Positions 37,717 to 48,051 of a stretch of 64,000 nucleotides of DNA are shown piece by piece. Position 1 is the first letter of the stretch; each line of letters starts with the position of its first letter. The notes beneath the pieces are model-generated. The model worked only from the letters and a program-made list of their open reading frames with translations, ran no database searches and had not been told where the DNA came from. Source of the DNA: Flavobacterium faecale. GTDB taxonomy: Bacteria; Bacteroidota; Bacteroidia; Flavobacteriales; Flavobacteriaceae. The translations under genes were made by a program, and so were the position numbers. The stretch lies in assembly GCF_003076455.1 (NCBI RefSeq), contig NZ_CP020918.1, positions 3,322,001 through 3,386,000 on the forward strand. Reading direction: 5' to 3'.

Positions 37717-38748
37717 TTGGAAATAAAAAAAAAATCGACCATAAAAGATATTGCTACAGCATTGGGACTCACCCCTTCTGCTGTATCAAAAGCGCTGAGT
37801 GATCATCCTAGAATAAGTGATAAAACGAAAGAAGCCGTAAAAAAGATGACTATACAATTAGATTACCAACCCAATACCTTATCTAGTGCCTTGCGAAAAG
37901 GAAAATCTAATTTGGTTGGAGTAATTGTACCAAGGGTGAATAGTAACTTCTTTTCTTCAGTAGTTCAAAACATGGAAGAAGTGCTAAACGAGAATGGGTA
38001 CAATATTGTAATGACACAGTCTAATGAACAATATAATAAAGAATGTAAGAGCATTGATTCTTTATTAGGAATCCAAGTTGATGGTATTATCGCCTCCATG
38101 GCCAATGAAACAATTTGCTTGGACTATTATGAAAAAATCAAAACAAAAGGTGTTAAACTAGTACTATTTGACAGAGGTGAAGATGAACTTAATGTAGATT
38201 ATATTGGTATTGACGATTATAAAAGTAGCCATTTGATTATTGAACATCTCCACGAACAAAATTGCAAAAAAATTGCACATATCGCAGGATTTAACCATAT
38301 TCGTATTTACAAAGACAGAATTCAAGGGTATCGTGATGCGCTTGTAAAATACGGATTACCATTAAATGAAGATATGATCATCGAAAGTAATTTATTAGTT
38401 GAAGACGGCAGGAGAATAATGAAACAATTATTAGATATGCCTGAAAGACCAGACGCTGTTTATGCCGCTGGTGATTATGCTGCTTTAGGTGCTTTACAAG
38501 TGCTGCAAGAAAATAATATAAAAATTCCTGAAGAAATCGCTTTGATAGGATTTAGTGACGAGCCTTTTACATCGCTATCTTCCCCTTCTATAACAACAAT
38601 TAATCAACATAGTGCCCAAATAGGAAAATTAGCAGCCGAAGCATTTTTGGAGCGAATTAATAATCCTAATGAGAAAATTAAACTTAAAAAAATTATCCTT
38701 GAACCCGAACTTATAATTCGAGATTCTTCAAGAAAAAAAAGCTTATAA
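37717..38748 (+). CDS. LacI/GalR-family transcriptional regulator
   Basis: A 343-residue repressor from the TTG at 37717 (MEIKKKSTIKDIATALGLTPSAV in parts). Residues 7-60 form the LacI HTH and hinge (SAVSKALSDHPRISDKTKEAVKK; LDYQPNTLSSALRKGKS), followed by a periplasmic-binding-protein-like effector domain (VGVIVPRVNSNFFSSVVQNME; PDAVYAAGDYAALGALQ; ITTINQHSAQIGKLAAEAF). The chosen start lies just after operator 2; the longer TTG start at 37657 would place the operator inside the gene. It probably represses the divergent sugar operon and itself until a pathway sugar or acid appears. The HTCS gene follows 23 bp downstream. Confidence 0.9.
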   Translation: MEIKKKSTIKDIATALGLTPSAVSKALSDHPRISDKTKEAVKKMTIQLDYQPNTLSSALRKGKSNLVGVIVPRVNSNFFSSVVQNMEEVLNENGYNIVMTQSNEQYNKECKSIDSLLGIQVDGIIASMANETICLDYYEKIKTKGVKLVLFDRGEDELNVDYIGIDDYKSSHLIIEHLHEQNCKKIAHIAGFNHIRIYKDRIQGYRDALVKYGLPLNEDMIIESNLLVEDGRRIMKQLLDMPERPDAVYAAGDYAALGALQVLQENNIKIPEEIALIGFSDEPFTSLSSPSITTINQHSAQIGKLAAEAFLERINNPNEKIKLKKIILEPELIIRDSSRKKSL

Positions 38749-38771
38749 CATCTAATTAAAATAAAATAACA

Positions 38772-41700
38772 ATGCCACTATTACCTAACCAACCAAATAT
38801 CACACGTTACATCTCGCTCCTACTCCTCTTTTTTGTGCTAACTACTACAAGCGCCCAAAAAAAGAATGCATTTGTACATTTGACGACCGAAAATGGTTTG
38901 TCTCAAAGCGATGTTAATGCTATTTTTCAAGATAGTCAAGGATTTATGTGGTTTGGAACGCATGACGGACTAAACAAGTACGATGGATACAATTTTACCG
39001 TGTTCTCTCCTACCGTTAACGACTCAAAAACAATTAGCAGTAATTTAATATGGAATATAGTTGATGATAAAGCAGGAAATTTATGGATTGGAACTACTGG
39101 TGGCGGTCTTAATTTTTTCGATAAAAAAACAGAAACATTTACTCAATTTAAAAATAAAGTAGGTGATTTTTCGACTATTTCAAGTAATACAGTCAATTCG
39201 TTATTTAGAGATACAAAAAACAGATTATGGATTGGATCAAAAAGCGGTGTTAACATGCTTGATTTAAACCAACCTTTATCACAAGCCAAATTCAATCAAA
39301 TAGGAGTCAATCTTTTAAGTAATGGAATGACCTATCAGCGTAACAGTTATTACACTTTTTTAGAAGGAAGTAATGGTGATATTTTTTTAAGTAGCGCCAA
39401 TGGACTATTCAAACTTAGACGTGATAAACAAGGAGAATTATTTTTTCAACTTTTAGATCTAGGCAGTGAACTTGATTCAGTTGTCATTCGTGCTGTAGAT
39501 TTTGATCAATTTGGACGTTTAATGTTAGGGACATCTATAGGCTTATATATTCAAACAAACAAAGATGGAGAATCCTACTCTTTTGAGAAAATTGATGATA
39601 GTAGCTATAGTATTTTACTAGCAGACAAGGGATATTTTTGGGCTTCTTCAAGCAATGGTTTAGTACGTTTTGAAAATTCATCTCCCTTGAATCTTCCTAA
39701 AAAAGTTACTACTTATACCAATGATTTAAAAAACCCAGATTTCAGTTTAAGTAAAAATGATATTAAATCACTATTCATAGACAAGGCAGGAATGCTATGG
39801 GTAGGTGTTAACGGTGGTGGCGTAAATAAGTTTGACCCAAATATCAAAAAATTTAAGCACATTAAAAAAGATCTAAACCCAAATAGTATCAGCAATGATA
39901 AGGTACGTGCAGTATTTGAAGATAGTAACGGATATCTATGGATTGGTACAGAAGGCGGTGGTTTGAACTATTCCGACAAAAATGATCTTACCTACAGTAA
40001 CTTTCATAGTGTTCCTTCAAAGATGTCTAAGATTTTTGCATTTGCAGAAGTACAAGAAGGAGCAACAAAAAAATTATTAATTGGTGGCGAGTTTAAGTCT
40101 GGCTTGTACCAACTTGATATAACCAATCCCAACACAATATCTGCCGCCTCATTAAAGCCTTTTGTGGGTATAAACTTGAGCGTATTTGCTATTTTGGTAG
40201 ATAAAAACAAAAATATCTGGATTGGAACCTATGGCTCAGGCGTACATAGATGGCTCGCAACGGCAACCCCAGGCGTATACATCAAAGATGTTTTGTATGA
40301 AAACGAAAACAATCCAACAAGCATACCCAATAACATTATACGTTCCATTTATGAGGACAGAGCAGGAAATATTTGGTTTGGTACTGGTGATGGACTTAGC
40401 CAACTACCAAAAAATCAAATAAAAAGCAAAGTTCCTCAATTTAAAGTGTATAAAAATGATCCTAAAAATGCCTCAAGTTTAAGTCAAAATTATATTTTGG
40501 CTTTGTACGAAAGTAAAAAAGGGGATTTCTGGGTGGGTACATTTGGTGGAGGCTTAAACAAACTTATTCCAGCAAAAGGTGACCAACCCGTTAGTTTTCA
40601 AAAATTTTCAGAAAATGACGGTTTACCTAGTAATGTCATTAAAGGGATTCAGGAAGATGAATTTGGAAATCTGTGGTTATCCACCAACAAAGGATTATCA
40701 CGTTGGAATACAAAAACCAATAAAGTTAAAAACTATGATGTAAATGATGGATTGCAAAGTAATGAATTTAGCGAATTATCTTTTTTTAAACGAAGAGATG
40801 GTGAATTGCTTTTTGGAGGTGTAAATGGTTTTAATGCTTTTTTACCTTCAGAGATTATAGATAATGTAACGCCGCCAAAAACGGTAATTACTTCTTTGTC
40901 CATCTTTAATAAGCTAATCGCTATTGGGGACGAATTTAATGGAAGGGTAATTTTGCCTGAGTCTATAAGTACTATAAAAGAAATTGAGCTTAAGTATAGC
41001 GAAAATAGTTTTTCTATTGAATTTGCAGCTCTACATTATTCGGCTCCAAGAAAAAACCAATTTGCGTACAAATTAGAAGGTTTTAATAAAGATTGGGTAT
41101 ATACTACCTCAAAAAACCGCTTGGCAACCTATACCAACTTGGCCCCCGGTACCTATACCTTACTAGTGAAGTCAAGCAACAATGACGGAATTTGGAACGA
41201 AACACCTACGACATTGAAAATCATTGTGGTCCCTCCTTTCTACCGTACAAATTTTGCCTATTTTCTATATTTTCTAAGTATTATTGGATTGCTTTATTTT
41301 TATAGAAGGTTTACAATTATAAGTTCCACGCAAAAACATGAGTTAGAATTGGAGCATTTGGAGAAAGAAAAACATGAAGAAATTCACCGTTTGAAACTCG
41401 AATTTTTCACCAATATTTCGCATGAATTTAGAACACCGCTTACGCTAATAAAAGGACCATTGGATTATTTGATGAGCAAGGGTGATAATATTAGTGCTAA
41501 AGAAGTGAAGGAACAATACGGCCTTATGCACAAGAATACCAACTATTTGCTACGTTTGGTGAATCAGTTATTGGATTTCAGAAAAATGGATCAAGGAAAA
41601 ATGAATTTGAATTTGAGCAAAAGTGATATTGTTGGATTCTTAAATGAAGTTGGTGAGCCTTTCCAATTTTTAAGTCGAAAAAAACGTATTTCATTTGGAA

Positions 41701-43064
41701 TAAGTGCTTCAAGACAACAAATTGCAACCTGGTTTGATCCTGATGCAGTCGAGAAAATAATTAACAACTTGTTGTCAAATGCCTTCAAGTTTACGCCCGA
41801 AAATGGTTCTGTGCAATTGGATATTTATGATGGTATTGATTTTGTAAAACCCGATTTTATAGATTTGCAAATCAAGCAAGAAAACTATATTATTCTCCAA
41901 GTAAAAGATTCGGGACCAGGTGTACCCGCACACAGAATTCAACATATTTTTGAACGCTTTTATACGGCCAAAGTATTAACTAGTCATGAAAATGCAAAAG
42001 GAGCTGGAATTGGCTTGTCTTTTACTAAAAATTTGATCGAATTGCACCAAGGTATTGTTAATGTAAAAAGTGATCCTGAAAACGGAACCACGTTCTATAT
42101 TTGGTTGCCAAAAAACAAAGAGACCTTTGAGGCAAGAGCGGGTGTGAATTTTCACGAAGTTTTTGAAGCCACCGATTTTATTAGTCAAGAGGATGCAGAA
42201 TCCCATGCTATAAGCGTGATGGATGATATTGCAGACCAAAATATTTCAAGATCAAGGTCCAAATTACCGGTATTGCTAGTAGTAGATGACAATGCAGATA
42301 TTCGATCTTTTATCAAAAAAGGGTTGGGTGAAAAATATTATATCTATGAAGCAGAAAACGGTCAAGTGGGTGCCGAGATTGCAAAAAAACACATGCCTAA
42401 TATTGTAATTACCGATTTGATGATGCCTGTTATGGACGGAATCGAACTATGTAATTTATTGAAAAGCACTCAAGAAACAAGTCATATACCTGTAGTGATT
42501 TTGACTGCAAAAACTTCGCAAGAAAAAGAAATTGAAGGTTTGCAAAATGGTGCCGATGCTTATATTCGAAAACCATTTAATCTAGAACTTCTAGAACTGA
42601 AATTATCGAATATACTGAAGCATAGAGAAGAATTGAGAAAACGTTTTAATCGTGATATCACTTTACAACCAAATGAAGTAACCATCACATCATCAGACGA
42701 AAACTTTTTGAAACAAGCGATTGATATTGTAGAAAAACACATGATGGACACCGAGTTTAGTGTAGAAATGTTGGTAAAAGAAATGAACATCAGCCGAAGC
42801 AATTTATACTTAAAAATCAAGGAGTTAACAGGTTTATCTTCAAGTGAATTTATTCGAAATATTCGTTTAAAAAGAGCCGTTCAACTTTTCGAAAAAAGCG
42901 ATTATTCGGTAAAAGAAATTATGTACATGACTGGTTTTAACACCGCCTCATACTTTTCTAAATGCTTCAAAAAACAATTTGGTGTGATTCCAAGTAAGTA
43001 TATTAGGTTAAGTGAGTCGGAGAAAGGCAACGACCTAATTGAAGAAGATGAAACAGATGCTTAA
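38772..43064 (+). CDS. Hybrid two-component system sensor/regulator (HTCS)
   Basis: This 1430-residue protein has a complete two-component pathway in one chain. A signal peptide (1-29) leads to a periplasmic two-lobed propeller of reg_prop repeats (WFGTHDGLNKYDG, LWIGTTGGGLNFFD and many more, to about 690). A Y_Y_Y domain (about 760-815) and a membrane helix (828-847) follow. The cytoplasmic part has HisKA with H884 (SHEFRTPLT), HATPase (NLLSNAFKFTP; GAGIGLSF), a receiver with D1215 (ITDLMMPVMDG) and an AraC-type HTH (about 1325-1420). HTCS proteins sense glycan oligosaccharides and activate polysaccharide utilisation loci. It lies just behind the LacI gene, giving the locus both glycan and monosaccharide sensing. 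Confidence 0.96.
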   Translation: MPLLPNQPNITRYISLLLLFFVLTTTSAQKKNAFVHLTTENGLSQSDVNAIFQDSQGFMWFGTHDGLNKYDGYNFTVFSPTVNDSKTISSNLIWNIVDDKAGNLWIGTTGGGLNFFDKKTETFTQFKNKVGDFSTISSNTVNSLFRDTKNRLWIGSKSGVNMLDLNQPLSQAKFNQIGVNLLSNGMTYQRNSYYTFLEGSNGDIFLSSANGLFKLRRDKQGELFFQLLDLGSELDSVVIRAVDFDQFGRLMLGTSIGLYIQTNKDGESYSFEKIDDSSYSILLADKGYFWASSSNGLVRFENSSPLNLPKKVTTYTNDLKNPDFSLSKNDIKSLFIDKAGMLWVGVNGGGVNKFDPNIKKFKHIKKDLNPNSISNDKVRAVFEDSNGYLWIGTEGGGLNYSDKNDLTYSNFHSVPSKMSKIFAFAEVQEGATKKLLIGGEFKSGLYQLDITNPNTISAASLKPFVGINLSVFAILVDKNKNIWIGTYGSGVHRWLATATPGVYIKDVLYENENNPTSIPNNIIRSIYEDRAGNIWFGTGDGLSQLPKNQIKSKVPQFKVYKNDPKNASSLSQNYILALYESKKGDFWVGTFGGGLNKLIPAKGDQPVSFQKFSENDGLPSNVIKGIQEDEFGNLWLSTNKGLSRWNTKTNKVKNYDVNDGLQSNEFSELSFFKRRDGELLFGGVNGFNAFLPSEIIDNVTPPKTVITSLSIFNKLIAIGDEFNGRVILPESISTIKEIELKYSENSFSIEFAALHYSAPRKNQFAYKLEGFNKDWVYTTSKNRLATYTNLAPGTYTLLVKSSNNDGIWNETPTTLKIIVVPPFYRTNFAYFLYFLSIIGLLYFYRRFTIISSTQKHELELEHLEKEKHEEIHRLKLEFFTNISHEFRTPLTLIKGPLDYLMSKGDNISAKEVKEQYGLMHKNTNYLLRLVNQLLDFRKMDQGKMNLNLSKSDIVGFLNEVGEPFQFLSRKKRISFGISASRQQIATWFDPDAVEKIINNLLSNAFKFTPENGSVQLDIYDGIDFVKPDFIDLQIKQENYIILQVKDSGPGVPAHRIQHIFERFYTAKVLTSHENAKGAGIGLSFTKNLIELHQGIVNVKSDPENGTTFYIWLPKNKETFEARAGVNFHEVFEATDFISQEDAESHAISVMDDIADQNISRSRSKLPVLLVVDDNADIRSFIKKGLGEKYYIYEAENGQVGAEIAKKHMPNIVITDLMMPVMDGIELCNLLKSTQETSHIPVVILTAKTSQEKEIEGLQNGADAYIRKPFNLELLELKLSNILKHREELRKRFNRDITLQPNEVTITSSDENFLKQAIDIVEKHMMDTEFSVEMLVKEMNISRSNLYLKIKELTGLSSSEFIRNIRLKRAVQLFEKSDYSVKEIMYMTGFNTASYFSKCFKKQFGVIPSKYIRLSESEKGNDLIEEDETDA

Positions 43065-43084
43065 GTTTATTGAGGTGATCTAAG

Positions 43085-43126
43085 AAAAAGCGGCTATTAA
43101 AACTGAATTTAATAGCCGCTTTTTTA
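43085..43126. terminator. Bidirectional terminator between HTCS and RhaT-like genes
   Basis: AAAAAGCGGCTATTA and TAATAGCCGCTTTTT arms around a short loop, with flanking A and T runs. Confidence 0.9.
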
Positions 43127-43139
43127 TTTTTAATAACTT

Positions 43140-44171
43140 CTATACGATAGCATTTCCATAGGCAACCACAATAATTCCAATGGTCATGATGGTTAATCCT
43201 GCAAACAACCAATTTTTACTTTGTGCTCCTGCCTTGTTCCATTCACCAGTAAAAAAACCTAAAAGATTGGCAACCATTATGCAACCAGTTTGAAAAATGG
43301 CAAATCCAACTGAGGTTCCCAAAGGACCTAAATCATAAGCACCCAAACCGTATATAATTAATGAGGCACAATATACAATTGCCATAACCAATAAAAGAAC
43401 TAAATTCTTGGAGCTATCCGCTACTTTAAAATTAGACCAACTATTATTTTTTGATAATTGATTACTAAAATAGATCACCGTTGCAATTCCGCTACCTATA
43501 AACGAAGGCAACATCACGGCAATACGAGCAATCCAAGGTTGGTTACCAAATTGTTCTTGCGAAATTTGTCCAATATGTCCCAAATTATCAGCCACGTGAT
43601 AGGAAAGATTAAAACCAGCCGCACAAATTCCGCCAATTACACAAAGAATAATTCCGTTCCTCATTTTATTTGGGTCGATATTAGTTTGGTCAGCTTCACT
43701 ATTTTCGAACTTCTCTCGCAATAATCCCGCTTTTCCGTTGGCTATAATTCCGATCATGATGATAAAAATTCCTCCTAGAATCACTATTCCACCCGGAGTT
43801 CCTATTTTGTCGGCACTTCCCATAAAAAATGGCAACAAAGAGCCAGACAAGGTCCCTACTCCAATTAAAAGTGAAAAACCAAGAGCCATTCCGATTTTAG
43901 AGATACTTATTCCCCATAACAAATTCCCGATTCCCCATAGAATACTCAGTCCTAAAATCAGTAAAAATAATGAAGAGGATACTTGGCTATACGTTTCTAT
44001 TAATCCATCTACAAGTGCAAAAGCAGAAATAACAGGTACGACAAACATGGCCAGTATCCAAAATGCGCCCCAAGTATTTTCGATAGCGTAATTTTTTACA
44101 TATTTACTTGGCAAGGCGTAAAAACCTAGCATAACAGCGGCCATCAAGACCCAAAAGATTCCTATTCCCAT
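43140..44171 (-). CDS. RhaT-like sugar permease (DMT superfamily), copy 1
   Basis: A 343-residue membrane protein with ten predicted helices of the L-rhamnose-proton symporter (RhaT) family (MGIGIFWVLMAAVMLGFYALPSKYV; WGIGNLLWGISISKIGMALGF; LGPLGTSVGFAIFQTGCIMVANLLGFFTGEW). The family imports rhamnose or related deoxysugars, but these flavobacterial homologues are of unproven specificity. It lies downstream of the AldA-like gene on the same strand, with a hairpin between them. A second, distinct RhaT-like gene is at 51185-52237. Confidence 0.85.
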   Translation of the reverse strand: MGIGIFWVLMAAVMLGFYALPSKYVKNYAIENTWGAFWILAMFVVPVISAFALVDGLIETYSQVSSSLFLLILGLSILWGIGNLLWGISISKIGMALGFSLLIGVGTLSGSLLPFFMGSADKIGTPGGIVILGGIFIIMIGIIANGKAGLLREKFENSEADQTNIDPNKMRNGIILCVIGGICAAGFNLSYHVADNLGHIGQISQEQFGNQPWIARIAVMLPSFIGSGIATVIYFSNQLSKNNSWSNFKVADSSKNLVLLLVMAIVYCASLIIYGLGAYDLGPLGTSVGFAIFQTGCIMVANLLGFFTGEWNKAGAQSKNWLFAGLTIMTIGIIVVAYGNAIV

Positions 44172-44207
44172 AGATATTATATTTATTGGTTGTTATTTTT
44201 ATAAAAA

Positions 44208-44247
44208 AACCATTAGAAACGGCATATTTGGTTTATCTCTAATGGTT
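44208..44247 (-). terminator. Hairpin between AldA-like and RhaT-like genes
   Basis: AACCATTAG (44208-44216) and CTAATGGTT (44239-44247), followed on the minus strand by a T-run. It may end or attenuate the hydratase/AldA transcript before rhaT. Confidence 0.65.
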
Positions 44248-44266
44248 GTTGAGTTGTTTATCTATT

Positions 44267-45724
44267 TTAATCGTTGTAATCTAGGTAAACTGTTCTTTTT
44301 TGCAAGAAACCTTCAATACCATAAATGCCGTCCTCTCCTCCTATTCCCGAAGTTTTGTGACCTGAATGGTATCCTTGAATGTAGCCTACAATTCCACGAT
44401 TAATAAATATTGTTCCTACTTGCATTTGGTCAATCGCAGTCATATGGCGCTTGTAGTTGTTGGTATATAGATATGCAGATAGTCCCTCTTCACGAGCATT
44501 GGTCAAAGCCAAAGCTTCTTCAAAACCAGAAACTTTCATAATTGGCAAAACTGGACCAAATATCTCTTCTTGCATGGTAACATGATCGTTTTTAACGTTT
44601 GTCAAAATAGTTGGTTCGTACCAGTTTCCTTTTTCGAACATCGCTCCATCAGGACGTTTTCCACCCAAAACCAATTCTGCTCCTTGCTCAATATTCTTTT
44701 TCACCAAGCCATCAATGCGCTCCATACCTAACGAACTTACTCCAGGCCCCATATTTACAGAAGAGTCGAATGGATCACCCACTTTAATTTCTTTCACTCT
44801 TTTGATTAATTTATCGGTGAACTCATCGGCGATTTTTTCATCAACCATCACCATTTCGTTACAAATACAAACTTGTCCACAGTTAGCGTAGCGAGAAATA
44901 GCTGCTGCTTCGACCGCTTTTTCAATATCGGCATCGTCACAAACAATAAAAGGTGCTTTTCCTCCTAATTCTAATGTCAAAGCCGTAACATTATGCGCTA
45001 CTGCTTTGTAAATTCCTCTTCCAGCGCGCGTGCTACCGGTTAAACTCACCAATTTGGTAATCGGACTTTCAACTAATAACGAAGCTGCTTCTGCATTTTG
45101 AGTTACAACCATATTCACCACTCCCTTTGGAACCCCTACTTCATGCACCAAACGACAAAATTCTGATGCCGTGACTGGTGTCAATTCATGCGGTTTAATA
45201 ATCATAGTATTTCCTGTAACCAAAGCTGGTCCTACTTTTCGACCAATCAAAGCCAAAGGAAAATTAAACGCGCACAAACCTACAGTAACTCCGTAAGGTA
45301 CTTTGTAGATCGCCAAATGTTCGTTTTTGTTTTCAGAAGGAAACATAGAACCTTGAATTCGACGTGCGGCTTCGGCATTATATGTTAAATACTGAATCGT
45401 TCCATCTACTTCGCCTTGTGCTTCTGGAAATGTTTTTCCTTGCTCTAAAACCAATAGTTTGGCAAAGTGATCGCGCTCTTCTTTCAATTTGTCAGCAATA
45501 GCAAACAAATATAACGCACGCTGGTGTGCTGGTGTCAATTGCCATGCGAGCTGGGCTTTTTCTGAAGATTCTAAGGCGTATTGCACATCTTCTTTCGAAC
45601 AAGCGGTTACCGTTGCAAAAACTTCCAGATTAGCTGGATTTTCTACTTTAATACTATCGCGAGTCGAAGAATCTAACCATTCTCCGTTGATGTAACATTT
45701 GTAATGTTGAATATTTTGGTTCAT
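44267..45724 (-). CDS. Aldehyde dehydrogenase, lactaldehyde/glycolaldehyde type (AldA-like)
   Basis: A 485-residue NAD(P)-dependent dehydrogenase. The catalytic Cys is in [10 protein letters not shown], the general base Glu in [11 protein letters not shown], and the NAD-binding Gly-rich turn in [10 protein letters not shown]. The C-terminal stretch ([18 protein letters not shown], then [16 protein letters not shown]) closely follows AldA of enteric bacteria, which oxidises L-lactaldehyde to L-lactate in fucose and rhamnose catabolism. It lies 10 bp after the enoyl-CoA hydratase gene. Whether it serves the fucose-type operon or the CoA-transferase cluster is open. Confidence 0.9.
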   Translation of the reverse strand: MNQNIQHYKCYINGEWLDSSTRDSIKVENPANLEVFATVTACSKEDVQYALESSEKAQLAWQLTPAHQRALYLFAIADKLKEERDHFAKLLVLEQGKTFPEAQGEVDGTIQYLTYNAEAARRIQGSMFPSENKNEHLAIYKVPYGVTVGLCAFNFPLALIGRKVGPALVTGNTMIIKPHELTPVTASEFCRLVHEVGVPKGVVNMVVTQNAEAASLLVESPITKLVSLTGSTRAGRGIYKAVAHNVTALTLELGGKAPFIVCDDADIEKAVEAAAISRYANCGQVCICNEMVMVDEKIADEFTDKLIKRVKEIKVGDPFDSSVNMGPGVSSLGMERIDGLVKKNIEQGAELVLGGKRPDGAMFEKGNWYEPTILTNVKNDHVTMQEEIFGPVLPIMKVSGFEEALALTNAREEGLSAYLYTNNYKRHMTAIDQMQVGTIFINRGIVGYIQGYHSGHKTSGIGGEDGIYGIEGFLQKRTVYLDYND

Positions 45725-45734
45725 TTTGATATAG

Positions 45735-46505
45735 TTATTTAAAATTAGGCGTTCTTTTTTCGATAAAGGCTTTAAAACCTTCTATTCCATCTGGCGTTTC
45801 ATATAATGGATTAACTAGAGCGGTTTCTAGTTGCAAAGCTTGTTGTAGATTCATCCCTTGACTTTCAAGAGTAAATTTCTTAATGCTTGCCATCGCTTCT
45901 CCTGCGCCAGAGGCTAAATTTTTACAATAGTCTAAAACATCCTTTCCGAAAGTATCCGCAGGATATAAGTGATTGATTAGTCCGAATTGATGTGCCGTTA
46001 CGGCATTAATCGTGTTTCCAGTTACGAGCAATTCCATTGCGCGACTTGCACCAATAAGAGTAATTAATCGAACTGTTCCTCCATTTCCAGGAATCAGTCC
46101 AAGTTTAATTTCTGGAAGACCAATAAGATAATTTCCTTGAGAGGCTAATCGAATGTCGCAAGCCATAGCCAATTCCAATCCACCGCCTAGAATATGACCT
46201 CTAAAAGCTGCAATGAAAATTTTTGTACTTGTGCTTATTAAATGACAAACACGACGAGCGGCCACAACCATTTCTTTATTTTGTTCTACAGTATTGCTGC
46301 CAAAAACTTTGATATCGGCACCTGCGCAAAAAAACTTTTCTGATGCACTGTTAATTAAGACCACTTTTGTAGTTGGATCTTGATTTGTATTTTCTATTGT
46401 ATTTCCTAAGGCTGTTAAGAAGTTTAACTCGTAGCTGTTTGCTGGTGGTTTATTTAAGGTGATAGTGATAAGCGCTCCGTTCTGTGAGCAGATAATTGAA
46501 TCCAT
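45735..46505 (-). CDS. Enoyl-CoA hydratase/isomerase family protein
   Basis: A 256-residue crotonase. The oxyanion-hole segments are [11 protein letters not shown] and [16 protein letters not shown], and both catalytic glutamates are present (GGLELA and [14 protein letters not shown]), so hydratase activity is likely. It is the first gene of an operon with the AldA-like dehydrogenase, an unusual pairing of CoA-ester chemistry and sugar-aldehyde oxidation. An operator-like sequence upstream resembles one in the iclR-rhaT intergenic region, which suggests it belongs with the CoA-transferase/MaoC cluster. Confidence 0.9.
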   Translation of the reverse strand: MDSIICSQNGALITITLNKPPANSYELNFLTALGNTIENTNQDPTTKVVLINSASEKFFCAGADIKVFGSNTVEQNKEMVVAARRVCHLISTSTKIFIAAFRGHILGGGLELAMACDIRLASQGNYLIGLPEIKLGLIPGNGGTVRLITLIGASRAMELLVTGNTINAVTAHQFGLINHLYPADTFGKDVLDYCKNLASGAGEAMASIKKFTLESQGMNLQQALQLETALVNPLYETPDGIEGFKAFIEKRTPNFK

Positions 46506-46517
46506 CTTTTAATTGTT

Positions 46518-46557
46518 AAATAGTATTTATATGTAAAAATACTATTTATATATGAAT
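46518..46557. promoter_or_regulatory. Operator-like inverted repeat upstream of hydratase operon
   Basis: Exact 11-bp arms AAATAGTATTT (46518-46528) and AAATACTATTT (46537-46547), followed by TATATGAAT. The stretch 46525-46557 aligns without gaps to 51123-51155 between iclR and the second rhaT (24 of 33 identical by hand count, mismatches mostly central). Confidence 0.5.
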
Positions 46558-46634
46558 TACCAATAAGATTTATATAAATAATATCTAGACAATACACAAT
46601 TTTAGTTAAGCTTGGTAACCACATCTTTACTTTT

Positions 46635-48016
46635 AAACCATATAAGACATAAAGCTTTACGTTACTTAAAATTGTAAGCTAGTAAAAATGGAAGTCCATA
46701 TAAGTTTTGTCGCTTTAAAGCAACAAACGTAACGCAAGCAAAATCTACGAAGTTTGTCATTCTGGAAGAATCTCTACACAAACTACTTTCGTTCTAGGCT
46801 TAATAAACGTTTGTTTATAGGAACCGCATTGCAAATGCTTCTATTTTGTTTATGATGAAAATAGGTACTCGTTGCAAACGAGCACCAGATTGGTTGGGGT
46901 TAATAAAAATTTGGTTTACAGCAAACAGATTAAAGCAAACCACATCTACAAAGTCATTGAGACGAAGAGCCTGTCCCGTTTTTCGGGAAAGCAATCACGC
47001 AAACTGCATCTTTACTTTTAAACCATATAAGACATATAAGCTTTCCTATGCTTGAAATTGTAAAGTAGTAAAAAAGGAAGTTCATATAAGTTTTGTCGCT
47101 TTAAAGCAACAAACGTAACGCAAGTAAAATCGACAAAGTTTGTCATTCTATAAGAATCTCTACACAAACTACTTCCGTTCTAGGTGTAATAAAAGTTTGG
47201 TTTATAGGAACCGCATTGCAAATGCAATGATTTTGTTTATAATGAAAATAGATACTCGCTGCAAACGAGCACCAGATTGAGTCACTAAAAAACAGCAAAC
47301 CTAACGTAAACCACATCTACAAAGTCATTGCGACTAAGAGCCTGTCCCGTTTTTCGGGAAAGCAATCACGCAAACTGCATCTTTTTTTTAAACCATATAA
47401 GGCATATAAGCTTTCCTTTACTTAAAATTGTAAACTAGTAAAAATGGAAGTTCATATAAGTTTTGTCGCTTAAAAGCAACAAACGTAACGCAAGCAAAAT
47501 CGACGAAGTTTGTCATTCTGGAAGAATCTCTACACAAACTACTTCCGTTCTAGGTGTAATAAAAGTTTGGTTTATAGGAACCGCATTGCAAATGCAATGA
47601 TTTTGTTTATAATGAAAATAGATACGCGTTGCAAACGAGCACCAGATTTGGGTATAACAAACGTAACGCAAACTACATCTACAAAGTCTTTGCGAGGAAC
47701 AGCCTGTCCCGTTTTTCGGGAAAGCAATCACGCAAACTGCATCTTTTTTTAAACCATATAAGGCATATAAGCTTTACGTTACTTGAAATTGTAAAGTAGT
47801 AAAAAAGGAAGTTCATATAAGTTTTGTAGCTTAAAAGCAACAAATGCAACGCAAGCAAAATCGCCAAAGTTTGTCATTATAGAAGAATCTCTACACAAAC
47901 CATTTCCGTCATGGGCTTAATAAAAGTTTGGTTTATAGGAACCGCATAGGAAATACTACAATTTGTTTATGATGAAAATAGGAACTTGTTGCAAACCAGC
48001 ACCAGATTGGGTTTCA
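46635..48016. repeat. Four imperfect tandem repeats of 361-385 bp
   Basis: Units start with AAACCATATAAG at 46635, 47020, 47390 and 47751; the last is partial. Each carries AAGTTTGTCATTCT, then GCAAACGAGCACCAGATT, and the first three full units end with a CCCGTTTTTCGGG hairpin followed by AAGCAATCACGCAAACTGCAT. The latter part resembles the TCATTGCGAGGAACGAAGCAATC-type repeats dispersed through many Bacteroidota genomes. Short ORFs inside differ between units and show no sign of selection. The block fills the 1.5 kb between the hydratase and PLD genes. Confidence 0.85.
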
Positions 48017-48051
48017 TTGTTGAATTTTTAACTCCAACGAAACCTTAGCAA

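Noticed and set aside
46846..47867. Short ORFs inside the repeat array
   Set aside because: They differ between units, overlap hairpins and have repeat-derived sequences with no protein-like conservation.
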